This document shows positions 9,419 through 21,396 of a stretch of DNA of 38,310 nt, piece after piece. The notes beneath the pieces were generated by a model, which saw only the letters and a list, made by a program, of their open reading frames with translations, ran no database searches and had not been told where the DNA came from. Source of the DNA: an uncultured Christensenellaceae bacterium. Lineage in GTDB: Bacteria; Bacillota; Clostridia; Christensenellales; UBA3700. Each line of letters begins with the position of its first letter. Positions within the stretch are counted from its first letter, which is position 1. The translations under genes and the position numbers were made by a program. The stretch is taken from contig CALWHB010000014.1 in assembly GCA_944380275.1 (NCBI GenBank), positions 1-38,310 on the forward strand, read 5' to 3'.

Positions 9419-9447
9419 TACGATTTTTTATTAAGTTGTTTTATCTC

Positions 9448-13020
<3,573 letters not shown>

Positions 13021-13031
13021 ATCTTACCTCC

Positions 13032-16000
13032 TTATTCGTTGTCGTCCGACGAGTTGAACAAATCTCCGTCATCGTCGTCGCCCATATCGTCGAAGAGGCT
13101 CGCCTCCCCGAACATAGAGGACTCGTCGCCGATACCGAATACGTCTTCGCCCTCTCCCGACGACAAGTCGAACGCGTCGACCTCGTCGAATTCCTGCTCT
13201 TTTTCGGGAACGTAATCGATATCCTCGTCCACGTTCTCTCTGAGTCCGATTTCTTCTTTGTTTTCGTTAAGCACTTTGACGTCGAGTGCCAGACCCTGGA
13301 ATTCTTTGATAAGAACCTTGAAGGATTCAGGCGTACCCGGCTCGCTGATTGTGCTGCCCTTTACTATCGACTCGTAAGTCTTGACACGTCCCACGACGTC
13401 GTCCGACTTGACGGTAAGGATTTCCTGCAGTATGTGCGACGCGCCGTAAGCCTCAAGCGCCCACACTTCCATTTCACCGAATCTCTGTCCGCCGAACTGA
13501 GCTTTACCGCCGAGAGGCTGCTGAGTTACAAGGCTGTAAGGACCGGTCGAACGTGCGTGAATCTTGTCGTCGACAAGGTGGATGAGCTTGAGCATGTACA
13601 TGTAACCGACCGTAACGGGGTTCTCGAACTTCTCTCCCGTTCTGCCGTCGAACAGTTCCATCTTGCCGCTTGCAGGCAGATTGTTCTGAGCGAACAACTC
13701 TTTGATGTCGGATTCTTTTGCTCCGTCGAATACCGGAGTCGCAATCTTCCAGTCAAGCAGTTTCGCAACGAAACCGAGGTGGACTTCAAAGACCTGACCT
13801 ATATTCATACGCGAAGGAACGCCCATCGGGTTGAGTACTATCTGAAGCGGTGTGCCGTCTGCCATGAAAGGCATATCTTCTTTGGGAAGAACTCTCGAAA
13901 CGACGCCCTTGTTACCGTGGCGGCCTGCCATCTTGTCGCCTACGCCCAGCTTACGTTTCTGTGCGATATAGACTCTGACGACCTTTGTAACGCCGGGGGG
14001 AAGTTCGTCCTTATTCTCTCTCGTGAACACTTTGACGTCCACGACGATACCGCTCTGTCCGTGAGGAACTTTGAGGGAGGTATCTCTGACTTCTCTCGCC
14101 TTTTCGCCGAAGATAGCTCTGAGCAGTCTTTCTTCAGGGGTGAGTTCGGTTTCGCCCTTAGGCGTAACTCTTCCTACCAGGATGTCGCCGCTGTGTACTT
14201 CCGCGCCGACCATGATGATACCGTCGTCGTCGAGGTACTTGAGCGCGTCGTCGCCCAGGTTGGGGATATCGCGGGTAATCTGCTCTTCGCCCAGTCTGGT
14301 GTCGCGGCTCTCAATCTCGTATTCTTCTATATGGATAGAAGTAAATACGTCGTCCTTGACCAGCTCTTCGCTGATGAGGATAGCGTCCTCGTAGTTGTAA
14401 CCTTCCCAGGACATGTATCCGATAAGTATGTTTCTGCCCAGCGACAGCTCGCCGTTGTCGGTAGAAGGACCGTCAGCGAGAACCATACCCTTGACGACTT
14501 TCTGACCCACGTTGACGATAGGTTTCTGATTTATGCAGGTGCCGTTGTTGGACCTTTCGAACTTCTGCAACTTGTAGACGTCCACGTCGCCGTCGCCTCT
14601 TTCGACGACAATCTTCGTTGCGTCCATAGACTTGACGACGCCGTCGTTCTTAGCGATTACCATGACGCCGGAGTCGTAAGCAATCTTATGCTCCATGCCG
14701 GTAGCAATGATAGGAGCCTGCGGACGCAGGAGCGGAACTGCCTGACGCTGCATGTTACTACCCATCAGCGCACGCGACGTATCGTCGTTCTCAAGGAAAG
14801 GTACGAGCGATGCCGCAACCGAAACGAGCTGCTTGGGCGAAACGTCCATATAGTCTACCGTACGCTTGTCCACCGCGCGGATGTCTTCTCTGATACGGCA
14901 GGTTACGCGGTCTTCGACGAATCTGCTGTTTTCGTCAAGAGGAGTGTTTGCCTGCGCGACAACGTATTTGTCTTCTTCGTCCGCCTGCAGATAGTCGACG
15001 TGGTCGGTAACGACGATATCGACGATTTCTCCGTTCTCGTCATAAGTCTTTTCGACTTTGCGGTAAGGAGCCTCGATAAATCCGTACTCGTTGACTCTCG
15101 CGTAAGTCGCAAGCGACGAGATAAGACCGATGTTCTGACCTTCGGGGGTTTCAATCGGGCAAAGACGTCCGTAGTGAGAATAGTTGACGTCGCGGACTTC
15201 AAAGCTTGCGCGTTCTCTGTTAAGACCGCCGGGACCGAGAGCGGACAGCTTTCTCTTGTGAGTAAGCTCTGCAATCGGGTTGTGATGGTCCATGAACTGC
15301 GACAACTGCGAACTTCCGAAGAACTCTTTGATAACGCTGGTTACGGGTTTGATGTTGATAAAGGACTGCGCCTTGTGTTCGCCCGCGTCCTGCGTGATGG
15401 ACATACGCTCTTTGATTACTCTGTCCAGTCTTGCCATACCTATGCGCAGCTGATTCTGGAGCAATTCGCCGACAGACCTGACTCTGCGGTTTGCAAGGTG
15501 GTCGATGTTGTCGGTAACGCCAAAGCCGTGTACGAGTCCCAGGTTGTAGCATACCGAAGACACGATGTCGTCAAGCGTAACGTGCTTAATAACGAGGTTG
15601 TCCTTATCCGATTTAATGAGAGCTTTGAACTCGTCGTCGGACATGTTCTGCTCTTCTTTGATTTTGATAAGATTTTTGAGTTCGGGCAGATAGACCTTCT
15701 CAAGAATACCCAGAGATTTGGGGTCGCACTCGTCCTTGTTCCAGCCCAGGTACGCCGCCATATCGACGGTATTGTTGCCGGTCAGCTTGAACTCGCCGCC
15801 TTCCTGGGTCGCGATGTAAACGACGTTTACGCCCGCGTTCTGAATCTCTTCGGCCTTTTCGGGAGCGATAACCTCGCCTGCCGTTGCGAGAACTTCACCG
15901 TCCTCGGTAACGATGTCGCGGGTAATCTTCTGATTTTCAAGTCTGGTAGCAAGAGCCAGTTTTTTGTTTACCTTGTATCTGCCGACGCGCATGAGGTCGT

Positions 16001-16802
16001 ACTTGCGCGCATCATAGAAAGTACTCTTTATAAGCTGGGTCACGCCGTCCATAGTGGGGATTTCGCCCGGTTTCATCTTTCTGTAAAGTTCTATCTTGGC
16101 GTCGTCCTCGTTCTTGGCATTGCCGTCCTTTGCAATGGTAGCCTTGAGCATCTCCTCTTCGCCGAACAACTCGTAAAGCTGTTCGTCAGAGCCGTAACCC
16201 AAAGCCCTCATAAGTACGCTTGCGGTAACCTTACGGGTACGGTCTACGCTCACCCACAAAATGCCGTTGGCGTCCTGCTTGAACTCAAGCCACGCGCCTC
16301 TGTTGGGCATAACGGTGGTTTCGTATCTGGGAGTACCCGACCTGTCAAGAGTGAAAGTGCTGTAAACACCGGGACTTCTGACGAGCTGACTGACGATAAC
16401 TCTTTCCGCGCCGTTGATGATAAAGCTGCCGTTTTCTGTCATAAGCGGGAAATCGCCCATGAAGACTTCTTCGACGGTAGCCTCGCCGGTGTCGTTATGC
16501 ACGAGTCTTACCTTTACCTTGAGGGGCAAAGCGTAAGTAGCGTCGCGGTCCTTGCACTCCTTGATGTCGTACTTGGGCTTTCCTTCCAGAGTAAATCCGA
16601 GGAACTGAAGTTCCATCCTTCCGGCAAAGTCCACGACGGGAGAAAAATCGTCGAGTACTTCCTGGATTCCCTCGGTGATAAACTGCTTGTAGGAGTCCTT
16701 TTGCAAAGCAATCAGATACGGTATATCGAGAGTGTCTTTGATTGTAGCAAAGCTCAGTCTTTCGGTATTGCCGTACTTAACCTTGTGAATATGTTGAGGC
16801 AT
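13032..16802 (-). CDS. rpoB: DNA-directed RNA polymerase beta subunit
   Basis: Beta subunit of RNA polymerase, 1256 aa. Recognisable stretches include the rifampicin pocket [16 protein letters not shown]...[43 protein letters not shown] and the C-terminal [24 protein letters not shown]. The C-terminus ends in an acidic tail of about 65 residues ([10 protein letters not shown]...), longer than in B. subtilis. At the site equivalent to E. coli Arg529, a rifampicin contact, there is Lys. The start has AAGGAGGG upstream. rpoB is not preceded by rplJL; it has its own tandem promoters and a structured leader. Confidence 0.99.
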   Translation of the reverse strand: MPQHIHKVKYGNTERLSFATIKDTLDIPYLIALQKDSYKQFITEGIQEVLDDFSPVVDFAGRMELQFLGFTLEGKPKYDIKECKDRDATYALPLKVKVRLVHNDTGEATVEEVFMGDFPLMTENGSFIINGAERVIVSQLVRSPGVYSTFTLDRSGTPRYETTVMPNRGAWLEFKQDANGILWVSVDRTRKVTASVLMRALGYGSDEQLYELFGEEEMLKATIAKDGNAKNEDDAKIELYRKMKPGEIPTMDGVTQLIKSTFYDARKYDLMRVGRYKVNKKLALATRLENQKITRDIVTEDGEVLATAGEVIAPEKAEEIQNAGVNVVYIATQEGGEFKLTGNNTVDMAAYLGWNKDECDPKSLGILEKVYLPELKNLIKIKEEQNMSDDEFKALIKSDKDNLVIKHVTLDDIVSSVCYNLGLVHGFGVTDNIDHLANRRVRSVGELLQNQLRIGMARLDRVIKERMSITQDAGEHKAQSFINIKPVTSVIKEFFGSSQLSQFMDHHNPIAELTHKRKLSALGPGGLNRERASFEVRDVNYSHYGRLCPIETPEGQNIGLISSLATYARVNEYGFIEAPYRKVEKTYDENGEIVDIVVTDHVDYLQADEEDKYVVAQANTPLDENSRFVEDRVTCRIREDIRAVDKRTVDYMDVSPKQLVSVAASLVPFLENDDTSRALMGSNMQRQAVPLLRPQAPIIATGMEHKIAYDSGVMVIAKNDGVVKSMDATKIVVERGDGDVDVYKLQKFERSNNGTCINQKPIVNVGQKVVKGMVLADGPSTDNGELSLGRNILIGYMSWEGYNYEDAILISEELVKDDVFTSIHIEEYEIESRDTRLGEEQITRDIPNLGDDALKYLDDDGIIMVGAEVHSGDILVGRVTPKGETELTPEERLLRAIFGEKAREVRDTSLKVPHGQSGIVVDVKVFTRENKDELPPGVTKVVRVYIAQKRKLGVGDKMAGRHGNKGVVSRVLPKEDMPFMADGTPLQIVLNPMGVPSRMNIGQVFEVHLGFVAKLLDWKIATPVFDGAKESDIKELFAQNNLPASGKMELFDGRTGEKFENPVTVGYMYMLKLIHLVDDKIHARSTGPYSLVTQQPLGGKAQFGGQRFGEMEVWALEAYGASHILQEILTVKSDDVVGRVKTYESIVKGSTISEPGTPESFKVLIKEFQGLALDVKVLNENKEEIGLRENVDEDIDYVPEKEQEFDEVDAFDLSSGEGEDVFGIGDESSMFGEASLFDDMGDDDDGDLFNSSDDNE

Positions 16803-16861
16803 TATTGACCCTCCTTAAAATTTTTCACGACTAAACGCGCGTATTTAAAAAACGCGAAATC

Positions 16862-16900
16862 TCCCCTTACCCGACATCTCTTTCTTTCCGTCGGCGGGGA
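16862..16900 (-). other. rpoB leader hairpin
   Basis: In the rpoB leader the minus strand folds as TCCCC-G-CCGAC, a 14-nt purine-rich loop, then GTCGG-GTAA-GGGGA, i.e. two stacked 5-bp helices. There is no T tract, so it is not a simple terminator. It may affect mRNA stability, anti-termination or autoregulation (inference). Confidence 0.55.
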
Positions 16901-16942
16901 CAAATTGCTATTTTCGCATTTTACATACTAACGCAAATATAC

Positions 16943-16971
16943 ATTATAAGGAAAACTTCCAACCGTGTCAA
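16943..16971 (-). promoter_or_regulatory. rpoBC promoter P1 (perfect consensus)
   Basis: Minus strand TTGACA (16966-16971), 17-bp spacer, TATAAT (16943-16948). The -35 box is framed by an inverted repeat AACCG/CGGTT (16961-16965 with 16972-16976). Predicted start near 16936, giving a leader of about 130 nt. Confidence 0.85.
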
Positions 16972-17026
16972 CGGTTTTTTTGAAAATAATTATAAAAAAT
17001 TTTTATATGCCTTCAGGCACGGTCCT

Positions 17027-17055
17027 ATTATATACTCGGATTAAGAAGTTGTCAA
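17027..17055 (-). promoter_or_regulatory. rpoBC promoter P2 (perfect consensus, upstream)
   Basis: Minus strand TTGACA (17050-17055), 17-bp spacer, TATAAT (17027-17032), 84 bp upstream of P1. Tandem promoters matching consensus at every position imply very strong rpoBC transcription. Confidence 0.82.
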
Positions 17056-17229
17056 TATCGGATTTCAAGAAGATTCATAGATTTCGCCGCGGATTTTCAC
17101 TTGCGTTTTTCAAGGCGGAAGTAACGGACTTATCTATTCGTTACGTATGCGGCATCTGCCGTTTTTCCCTTCTTTCAGACGCGACGGAGGTTCTGTTTAT
17201 GACGTTTTTCACATTGTTTCTGCCGGGTA

Positions 17230-17258
17230 TTGCATACGCACGCGGTTTTTGCTATAAT
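17230..17258 (+). promoter_or_regulatory. Leaderless-type promoter for the HAD-rqcP-ispDF operon
   Basis: TTGCAT (17230-17235), 17-bp spacer, TATAAT (17253-17258) with an extended TGC before it. The start codon at 17267 lies only 8 nt after the -10, so transcription should begin within about 2 nt of the ATG, and no ribosome-binding site is present. Confidence 0.75.
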
Positions 17259-17266
17259 ATGCATAT

Positions 17267-17965
17267 ATGAGTAAAATCAAAAACGTAATTTTCGACTTCG
17301 ATATGACGCTGGGATTCCGCACGACGATGTGGACGGATACGGTCAAGGAGCTTTTGCTTGAAAACAACGTATACGCTACCAGCGAACAGATACGTCCCGT
17401 AACGCACGGAGGCGTTTATCCCTGGAGCGACCCGACCGTATCTCACGCTGAATTTTTCAAAGACAGAGGCTGGTGGGAAACGGTAACGGGCAACATCTCG
17501 GCAGGACTATCTGAAAACGGCATATGCACTCGCGAAGAGGCTGACAAGGCGATGAAGGGACTCAGAGAAAGATTCTGTGACAAGAGATACTGGAAACTTT
17601 TCCCCGACACACTCGACACTCTCGGCACGCTCAAAGAAAAGGGATATTCCCTCGCTCTCGTTTCAAACCATATACCGGAGGCGCGCGAAATATTCAACAG
17701 TCTGGGACTCGGCGTGTATTTTCCACGCATGGTGATTTCTTCTGAAGAAGATTACGAAAAACCCCGTCCTGAAATATTATCTAAAGCCCTGGGCGACTTT
17801 GCCAAGGATAAAACCGTACTCGTTGGCGACAATTATTTTGCCGACGTACTGGGCGCGATACAGTTCGGCATGGGCGCGGTCCTCGTCAGAAAGCCCAACG
17901 TAACCGGATACAATTATTACTGCAAGACACTTGAAGAGCTGCCCGCTCTTTTAGAGAGGATATGA
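17267..17965 (+). CDS. HAD-superfamily (subfamily IA) phosphatase
   Basis: A 232-aa haloacid-dehalogenase-type hydrolase, likely a small-molecule phosphatase; the substrate cannot be told from sequence. Motif I is DFDMT (nucleophile Asp10, acid Asp12; Met replaces the usual Gly), motif II LVSNH, motif III the Lys in YEKPRP, motif IV GDNYFAD. The region between motifs I and II is long enough for a helical C1-type cap. It is the first gene of a plus-strand operon: its stop codon is 1 nt before the start of rqcP. The promoter suggests a leaderless mRNA. Confidence 0.85.
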   Translation: MSKIKNVIFDFDMTLGFRTTMWTDTVKELLLENNVYATSEQIRPVTHGGVYPWSDPTVSHAEFFKDRGWWETVTGNISAGLSENGICTREEADKAMKGLRERFCDKRYWKLFPDTLDTLGTLKEKGYSLALVSNHIPEAREIFNSLGLGVYFPRMVISSEEDYEKPRPEILSKALGDFAKDKTVLVGDNYFADVLGAIQFGMGAVLVRKPNVTGYNYYCKTLEELPALLERI

Positions 17966-17966
17966 T

Positions 17967-18218
17967 ATGAGATTGGACAAATTTTTAAAAGTTTCGAGAA
18001 TTATCAAACGCCGCACCGTGGCAAACGACGCTTGCGACGGCGGAAGAGTGGAAATAAACGGCAGACCGGCAAAAGCAGGCGCACAGGTAAAGGTAGGCGA
18101 CGTCGTCGCTCTTCACTTCGGCGACCGCATATTCAGATTCCGCATTTTAATCGTTGAAGAAACTGTGAAAAAACAGGATACCGCAGATATGTACGAGGTT
18201 CTTACCGATGAAATTTGA
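17967..18218 (+). CDS. rqcP: S4-domain RNA-binding protein, RqcP/Hsp15-like
   Basis: An 83-aa protein made almost wholly of an S4 RNA-binding domain (MRLDKFLKVSRIIKRRTVANDAC...GRVEINGRPAKAG). This matches the YabO/RqcP-Hsp15 family. In B. subtilis RqcP works with RqcH to add C-terminal Ala tails to nascent chains on stalled 50S subunits. A GAGAGGATAT ribosome-binding site lies within the end of the HAD gene. Its last 11 bp overlap ispDF. Assignment to RqcP rather than another small S4 protein rests on size and the N-terminal motif. Confidence 0.85.
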   Translation: MRLDKFLKVSRIIKRRTVANDACDGGRVEINGRPAKAGAQVKVGDVVALHFGDRIFRFRILIVEETVKKQDTADMYEVLTDEI

Positions 18219-19335
18219 CGTAATTCTCCCCTGCGGAGGTACCGGCTCCCGTACCGGACTTGAATACAACAAGCTTTTTGCAGACATCGGCGGCGTAAAA
18301 GTCATAGAAAAAACGGTTGAGGCTTTTTGCCGCGACGACGTAAACAAGATAATCATTTCATGTTCGGCGGCGGACGAACCCATATTTAAAGAAATCGCAA
18401 AAAATTTCGACAAAACGATAATAATCGTACGAGGCGGCGAAACGAGGGGCAAGTCTGTATACAACGCTCTTCTTGCCGCAGACGCAGACTTTGTAGCCAT
18501 ACACGACGGGGCAAGACCTTACGTAAGCGGCAAAGTGATAGACGACTGTTTCTCTTCAGCCGTAAAATACGGCGCGGCAGTTGCATGCGTTCCGCTAACG
18601 GACAGCCTCAGAAAACGCGAAGGCAACGGCTCAACCGCCGTGGACAGGAGCGACTATTACGCCGTTCAGACGCCTCAGGCTTTTTCAAGAAGTAAAATAC
18701 TGCGCGCTTACGAACTTGCGGAAAACGACCGATTTGTCACTACCGATGACGCGTCGGTTTACGAAAAGTACTTCTCCTCCCCCGCAATTTCTCAAGGCTC
18801 GCCCGAAAACGTAAAAATAACGACCGCCGAAGACATCGCTCGTTCTTTTCCCAAAGGTTTCAGAGTGGGCAGCGGCTGGGATACGCACGCCCTTGCGGAA
18901 GGCAGAAAACTGATAATAGGCGGCGTAACCGTCCCTCACACTAAAGGACTTGTCGGACACTCAGACGCAGACGTACTCGTACATGCCGTAATGGATGCGG
19001 TTCTCGGCGCGCTGGGCAGACGCGACATAGGCAAGCTTTTTCCCGATACAGACCCCGCTTATGCCGGCGCAGACAGCATGGTGCTGCTTTCAGAAGTAGT
19101 CGCGCTGATGAAAAAAGACGGCTACTCTCTCAACAATCTGTCCGCAGTCGTTATGGCGCAAAAGCCCAGACTGTCGTCTTATATTCCGATTATGAAAAGC
19201 AACCTGGCACTCGCCTTCGGCACTGAAGAATCCGCAGTGAACGTCGCCGCGACGACGACAGAAAAACTCGGCATGACGGGAAGAGAGGAAGGAATCAGCG
19301 CGTTTTGCTACTGCTCTCTCGTAAAATATCGGTAA
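18208..19335 (+). CDS. ispDF: Bifunctional MEP cytidylyltransferase / MECDP synthase (IspDF fusion)
   Basis: A 375-aa fusion of two non-consecutive MEP-pathway enzymes. IspD (about 1-213) has the nucleotide-binding loop LPCGGTGSRTG with NKLF, HDGARP, QTPQAF and TDDASVYE. IspF (about 217-375) has the metal ligands GSGWDTH and GHSDADVLVH, then FPDTDP and the C-terminal TTTEKLG..GREEGI. IspD makes CDP-ME and IspF forms the cyclodiphosphate, leading to isoprenoid precursors. The start ATG lies in the end of rqcP, with GAGGT 8 nt upstream. Most Firmicutes encode the two separately; fusions are best known from alpha- and epsilon-proteobacteria. Confidence 0.95.
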   Translation: MKFDVILPCGGTGSRTGLEYNKLFADIGGVKVIEKTVEAFCRDDVNKIIISCSAADEPIFKEIAKNFDKTIIIVRGGETRGKSVYNALLAADADFVAIHDGARPYVSGKVIDDCFSSAVKYGAAVACVPLTDSLRKREGNGSTAVDRSDYYAVQTPQAFSRSKILRAYELAENDRFVTTDDASVYEKYFSSPAISQGSPENVKITTAEDIARSFPKGFRVGSGWDTHALAEGRKLIIGGVTVPHTKGLVGHSDADVLVHAVMDAVLGALGRRDIGKLFPDTDPAYAGADSMVLLSEVVALMKKDGYSLNNLSAVVMAQKPRLSSYIPIMKSNLALAFGTEESAVNVAATTTEKLGMTGREEGISAFCYCSLVKYR

Positions 19336-19495
19336 TACATTGCGGTTATTACTTTTAAAGCGTAACCGTTTAATCACAGAAGACCGCGTATAATCGCGCG
19401 GCAAATAAATATAATACAAAATGACACGATAATACAAAGCAGGTAAAACTTACCAAAGCGCACTTTTCAAGGCTCTGTTCAAGAGTTAAAAACCG

Positions 19496-19524
19496 TTGCC
19501 TTCAGGCATATTATCTGCTACAAT
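19496..19524 (+). promoter_or_regulatory. Leaderless-type promoter for the small membrane protein
   Basis: TTGCCT (19496-19501), 17-bp spacer, TACAAT (19519-19524) with extended TGC. The ATG follows after 6 nt, so transcription would start at the A of the start codon. No ribosome-binding site. Confidence 0.68.
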
Positions 19525-19530
19525 GAGCTT

Positions 19531-19848
19531 ATGAAAGAAGAAAAAACAACAAAAACTTCAGTCGTTTTCAACGACGTTTTCGTCGCAATAGGCGTAATAA
19601 TAGCGGCCTTCGGACTGATAGCCGTATTTGCGGTGGGCAGTTTTGGCGCGATATGCTCTGTCATAGGAATATTCAGAAGTTTCGGTGCGGAACAGGTTCT
19701 CGTATCTCTCGTACTGTCTGTCTGCGGACTGTGTACCGCTGCGCTTATGTTTTATCTCGGTTTTCTGGTAAGCCGCGTATTCCTTGACGGATTATCAGAA
19801 TATATTATTTCAAGAAGAAAAAAAGGCTCTGCACTCAAAAAGGACTGA
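19531..19848 (+). CDS. Small membrane protein of unknown function (two TM segments)
   Basis: A 105-aa protein I do not recognise. Residues about 14-46 and 55-85 are long hydrophobic stretches with small residues, predicting two membrane helices. The N-terminus is charged (MKEEKTTKTS) and the C-terminus strongly basic (SRRKKGSALKKD), suggesting cytoplasmic ends. It is monocistronic: a leaderless-type promoter precedes it and a strong terminator follows. Confidence 0.7.
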   Translation: MKEEKTTKTSVVFNDVFVAIGVIIAAFGLIAVFAVGSFGAICSVIGIFRSFGAEQVLVSLVLSVCGLCTAALMFYLGFLVSRVFLDGLSEYIISRRKKGSALKKD

Positions 19849-19871
19849 CACTATTCAAAAGCAAAGACTCT

Positions 19872-19896
19872 CCCCCGACCCGTTCGGGGATTTTTT
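19872..19896 (+). terminator. Rho-independent terminator
   Basis: CCCCGA-CCCGT-TCGGGG stem (19873-19889) followed by ATTTTTTATTTTT, just after the small membrane protein gene. Confidence 0.92.
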
Positions 19897-19925
19897 ATTT
19901 TTATCGTATTATCTCGCTAATTTTT

Positions 19926-19970
19926 TACAAAATTCGACAATATTTTTGCAATTTTGTACAAAATTCCACA
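19926..19970 (+). promoter_or_regulatory. Candidate operator: direct repeats with a 0A-box and 16-bp palindrome
   Basis: TACAAAATTCGACA (19926-19939) and TACAAAATTCCACA (19957-19970) are direct repeats 31 bp apart, about three helical turns. The first contains TTCGACA, the reverse complement of the Spo0A box TGTCGAA. The second overlaps the perfect palindrome AATTTTGTACAAAATT (19950-19965). They sit just upstream of the promoter of a Spo0A-like gene, suggesting autoregulation (inference). Confidence 0.5.
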
Positions 19971-19978
19971 TAAAACGA

Positions 19979-20008
19979 TTGACGTATATTCTGAGCTGAT
20001 TGTATAAT
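19979..20008 (+). promoter_or_regulatory. Promoter of the Spo0A-like gene
   Basis: TTGACG (19979-19984), 18-bp spacer, TATAAT (20003-20008). Predicted start near 20015; the ribosome-binding site AAGGA follows at about 20034. Confidence 0.7.
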
Positions 20009-20046
20009 CTAATCATTAAAAATTCGTTTTTCAAAGGATGACCGTT

Positions 20047-20748
20047 ATGAATACTCCCGAGCGTGTTGCCGTTCTGGAACCGGATGATTCTCTGTCAGTG
20101 AGAATTATCGGACTTGTCGCAAAATATTGCGACAATCCTGTTTTTACACAATTCAAAAATTACGACGACTTTTACCGCAACAAAACGGCTTTTGACCTCT
20201 TTGTATTCAACGAAGATTTTTATCTGCAATTAGCAAGGGACGAAAGAGCAATCAAATTTCTTGAAAACTCCTCGCAACGCTCATATGTCATAGGCGACGA
20301 AAGCGGAAAGCATCACCCTGTATTCATAATTCGTCCTTCTTCAACTCTTTCGTCTGAAGAAACTTCAGCAAAAATCGACGCTGCAGAAGACGAGTTTTTA
20401 AGAGAACTTTTCATCAAACTGGGATTCAGACACAATCTTACCGGCTGCAGATATCTTAAAAGCGCGATTAAGCTTGCAAGCCACGACTCTTCATATCTCA
20501 ACAAGGGGATAACAAAAAGACTTTATCCAAAGCTTGCCGCGATGTACGACTCAAATTCAAGCAGCATAGAACGCGGTATAAGACACGCCCTCGGCGTATG
20601 TTTCGACAGCGGAAAATTCAAAACGCAATCTGCCGTGTTCGGCAATTGTTTCGACAGTTGCCACTGCCCTACCAACGGTGAATTCATTGCACTGATTGCA
20701 GACATGATGTCCACAAAAATAAAAAACCAGTTTCCTCAGGACAGATAA
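20047..20748 (+). CDS. Spo0A-like transcription regulator with degenerate receiver domain
   Basis: The C-terminal half (about 115-233) matches the Spo0A DNA-binding domain throughout: YLKSAIKLA, GITKRLYPKLAAMY, SSSIERGIRHALGVCF, PTNGEFIALIADMM. Spo0A is the master switch of sporulation. The N-terminal half has the length of a response-regulator receiver but is poorly conserved. An acidic patch (EPDD, 11-14) is present, yet the phospho-acceptor strand reads FDLFVFNED with Asn55 where Asp is expected. It may work without phosphorylation. I start at 20047, because the upstream ATG at 20038 overlaps the AAGGA ribosome-binding site. It may be a paralogue rather than the true spo0A; no spoIVB is adjacent. 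Confidence 0.82.
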   Translation: MNTPERVAVLEPDDSLSVRIIGLVAKYCDNPVFTQFKNYDDFYRNKTAFDLFVFNEDFYLQLARDERAIKFLENSSQRSYVIGDESGKHHPVFIIRPSSTLSSEETSAKIDAAEDEFLRELFIKLGFRHNLTGCRYLKSAIKLASHDSSYLNKGITKRLYPKLAAMYDSNSSSIERGIRHALGVCFDSGKFKTQSAVFGNCFDSCHCPTNGEFIALIADMMSTKIKNQFPQDR

Positions 20749-20813
20749 CAAACAAAGGTCAAGCCTTTTGATATTACCGCAATAGATAACCGTATCTCTG
20801 TTTGAGGACAAAA

Positions 20814-20848
20814 CAAAAAAATACGGGTCGCCCCGTATTTATTTTTTG
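20814..20848. terminator. Bidirectional terminator between convergent genes
   Basis: ATACGGG/CCCGTAT hairpin (20821-20827 with 20832-20838), with an A run before it and a T-rich tract after it, so it can work on both strands. It overlaps the stop codon of the GrpB-like gene. Confidence 0.85.
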
Positions 20849-21396
20849 TAAATATTCTTTGCTTTCACAGTTATTGCCCTGACAAAATCATATTTTGCCG
20901 CAGTATATCCGTCCCTGTCTTTGCCATACTCTGAAAGCAGCCTCGTTTTGAGCAACTCGTATTTTTTTGCCTCGTCAAGGTGTTCTTTCAGATAACGGCA
21001 GAAATATATTTCGTCCACGTCCCCCTTTTTTCTCAGATGTATGTGAAAGACTTCGTCAGCATAGCCTTCAGGGGTGTAACCCTTGTTGAGAGAAATCCGG
21101 TCACCGCTTTCGGACATAACTATGTATCCTTCGCCCGACAGTATCTCTGCGCATCTTTTTAAGTCGTCGGTTTCTATAAAAATATCTATTATCGGCTTGC
21201 TTTTTATCGTGCCTATAGCCGTACTTCCCGCATGATTCAAAGAAATTATGCTCTCACCGATAAGATTTGTCAGCCTTGTTTTCTCTCTGTCAAACTGCTC
21301 TATCCATTTATCAGGTGCGGGATTTACGAGAGTTATGGGAAACAATTCCCACAACTCTTCAAGCGTCATTTCGTCTAAAAACTTCTTTTCCTTCAT
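20839..21396 (-). CDS. GrpB/UPF0157 family nucleotidyltransferase-like protein
   Basis: A 185-aa member of the GrpB (UPF0157) family, related to nucleotidyltransferases. The signature is NHAGSTAIGTIKSKPIIDIFI (about 54-74), equivalent to the family's VGSTAVPGLxAKPIIDI, with the NTase-like Asp pair in DIFIETD; VFHIHLRKK and FCRYLKEHLDEAKKYELLK are also typical. The biological role of the family is poorly defined. Its ATG overlaps the stop of the preceding DUF1292-like gene (ATGA), implying translational coupling. Confidence 0.85.
   Translation of the reverse strand: MKEKKFLDEMTLEELWELFPITLVNPAPDKWIEQFDREKTRLTNLIGESIISLNHAGSTAIGTIKSKPIIDIFIETDDLKRCAEILSGEGYIVMSESGDRISLNKGYTPEGYADEVFHIHLRKKGDVDEIYFCRYLKEHLDEAKKYELLKTRLLSEYGKDRDGYTAAKYDFVRAITVKAKNIYKK

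Larger units (their letters stand above)
16803..17266. other. Divergent regulatory region between rpoB and the HAD phosphatase gene
   Basis: This 464-bp gap holds no convincing gene. It contains two minus-strand promoters for rpoBC, a leader hairpin, one plus-strand promoter (17230-17258), and an inverted repeat GTAACG/CGTTAC (17121-17126 with 17139-17144) that could be an operator. The rplKAJL genes usually found upstream of rpoB are absent. Confidence 0.8.

Noticed and set aside
13434..16808. Very long open frame (1124 aa) on the plus strand across rpoB
   Set aside because: It is antisense to rpoB with a protein of odd composition and no ribosome-binding site; long antisense frames arise from the codon bias of the real gene.
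17145..17180. Small hairpin CGGC-ATCT-GCCG followed by TTTTT on the plus strand
   Set aside because: Only a 4-bp stem and no gene ends there; judged to be chance.
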